The position numbers were made by a program, and so were the translations under genes. DNA of 6,539 bases. Origin: UBA6772 sp963933205. GTDB taxonomy: Bacteria > Bacteroidota > Bacteroidia > Flavobacteriales > UBA7430. The notes beneath the pieces are model-generated. The model searched no databases. It worked only from the letters and a program-made list of their open reading frames with translations, and was not told the DNA's origin. Positions 5,888 to 6,539 of this stretch are shown here, one piece after another; the stretch's first letter is position 1; each line of letters opens with the position of its first letter. The stretch covers positions 1 to 6,539 of the forward strand of contig CAWVTK010000110.1 in NCBI GenBank assembly GCA_963933205.1, written 5' to 3'.

Positions 5888-5917
5888 AAAAAGGCTTCCA
5901 TTTCTGGAAGCCTTTTT
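5888..5917. terminator. Intrinsic terminator of the minus-strand acidic protein gene (bidirectional)
   Basis: AAAAAGGCTTCCA (5888-5900) pairs over 13 bp with TGGAAGCCTTTTT (5905-5917) around a TTTC loop. The A-tract on the left gives a T-run on the minus strand, 21 bases after the stop codon of the minus gene. The right T-tract would also stop any + strand read-through. Confidence 0.92.
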
Positions 5918-5938
5918 AAATATTGGTAGCTAAAGGGC

Positions 5939-6538
5939 TTATTTTCTGATGTAAACTTTATCAGAAATGGTTCCTTTATTGGTTTGCATTACTTTAATAA
6001 ACATTCCGTTAGTAGCAGTCTTAACTTCTGTACCTAATAAAGTAAAGTAAGTTGTTTTATACACTTCTAAAGCGGCGGTATTTTCTTCAATAGAGAGCAT
6101 TGGACTAACGCTAAACATTGCATTTAAACTTTGTTCTGATGCAGTAATTACACCGTCTCCAATAATTTGCATTCCATTTGGACGAAGTAAACCCCAACCA
6201 ATTCCTGGGCCATCCATCTCTCCTAAAAGAATGGTGTACAAGTCCTCAATACTAAAAGGTCCAAACACAAGGTAACCGTCTATTAATGTTGGTGTAAACT
6301 CTAAGCCACTGGCAGAAATAATAGAGATAAGTACATCGGTTTGTTCCAGTATCAAGATCATGTCATCTTCAGCCATTTCTACATCAGCAAAAATATCCAT
6401 CATGTTCTCAAACATTTCATCGTTAAAGCCATCGCCATTAGATGAACCTGGAAAACCATCTTCCCATGGACAATCTACATCAGTAGAATCGTCCCAAGGC
6501 CATTCTTCGTCATCTTCATCTTCATCTTCATCTTCATC
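5939..6538 (-). CDS. Acidic protein with possible T9SS C-terminal sorting tail (5' end outside window)
   Basis: The frame is open to the right edge, with no ATG, GTG or TTG among the codons from 6416 to 6538, so the true start lies outside and the ATG at 6415 is internal. 199 residues are visible. They begin with an alternating Asp-Glu tract (residues 1-9), then two Trp-acidic units (PWDD and PWED, residues 14-27) and a Gly/Asn/Asp-rich linker. A folded region with hydrophobic beta segments follows (about 55-160, for example YLVFGPFSIEDLYTILLG). The end, YFTLLGTEV (164-172), then NGMFIKVMQ and KVYIRK, resembles the last strands of a type A T9SS sorting domain, in which a DLLGkEV strand precedes a GvY.vkv...kkvvi.k end. 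If so, the protein is exported and carried across the outer membrane. The domain is shorter than usual. The function of the body is unrecognised. Confidence 0.72.
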   Translation of the reverse strand, partial: DEDEDEDEDDEEWPWDDSTDVDCPWEDGFPGSSNGDGFNDEMFENMMDIFADVEMAEDDMILILEQTDVLISIISASGLEFTPTLIDGYLVFGPFSIEDLYTILLGEMDGPGIGWGLLRPNGMQIIGDGVITASEQSLNAMFSVSPMLSIEENTAALEVYKTTYFTLLGTEVKTATNGMFIKVMQTNKGTISDKVYIRK

Positions 6539-6539
6539 T
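6512..6539. repeat. Hexanucleotide tandem repeat (GATGAA on the minus strand)
   Basis: On the minus strand GATGAA is repeated in four full copies (6515-6538) plus a partial one, and it may continue past the window edge. The unit is two codons, so copy-number changes keep the frame and only alter the length of the encoded Asp-Glu tract. Confidence 0.9.

Noticed and set aside
5939..6415. Minus-strand gene start at ATG 6415
   Set aside because: The same frame stays open with strong coding bias (acidic tract, Trp motifs) to the window edge, so this Met is internal.

Overview
The window looks like a chromosomal segment of a marine-type Bacteroidota bacterium, probably order Flavobacteriales. The DNA is AT-rich and start codons lack Shine-Dalgarno sequences. 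One promoter matches the Bacteroidota -33/-7 pattern exactly (TTTG, 19 bases, TATATTTG). A secreted protein at the right edge ends in what resembles a type IX secretion (T9SS) sorting tail. No tRNA, rRNA, CRISPR array, insertion sequence or phage gene was seen, so the gene content is mostly ordinary chromosome.

Left part (1-1550, + strand): the last 33 codons of a gene resembling an exopolyphosphatase (Ppx/GppA) overlap an NtrC-type sigma-54 response regulator. That regulator has a receiver and an AAA+ domain but no DNA-binding domain. An 83-aa acidic conserved protein follows after 2 bases, and the run ends at a strong hairpin terminator. The same hairpin serves a 129-aa protein of unknown function that is read toward it from the other strand (1547-1936).

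Centre (1937-3755): this holds the most interesting element. Between the 129-aa gene and a phenylalanine 4-monooxygenase gene (2177-2884) lie a Bacteroidota promoter, a 16-codon leader ORF with five consecutive tyrosine codons (2042-2092), a possible antiterminator, and an 11-12 bp terminator with a T-run that ends 13 bases before the hydroxylase start. Together they look like a ribosome-mediated transcription attenuator that senses tyrosine, the product of the enzyme, and not phenylalanine, its substrate. This implies that the enzyme works in tyrosine biosynthesis here. A 7-bp direct repeat with a 10-base period sits just upstream of the promoter. The hydroxylase gene overlaps tail-to-tail by 17 bases with a WYL-family regulator gene on the minus strand.

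Right part (3756-6539): a 60-base divergent intergenic region with an AT-rich palindrome separates the WYL regulator from a secreted M1-family zinc metallopeptidase (3816-5717). Two terminators and a short gene-free stretch follow. Last comes the C-terminal part of a minus-strand secreted acidic protein, which runs off the window in a hexanucleotide repeat encoding alternating Asp-Glu.
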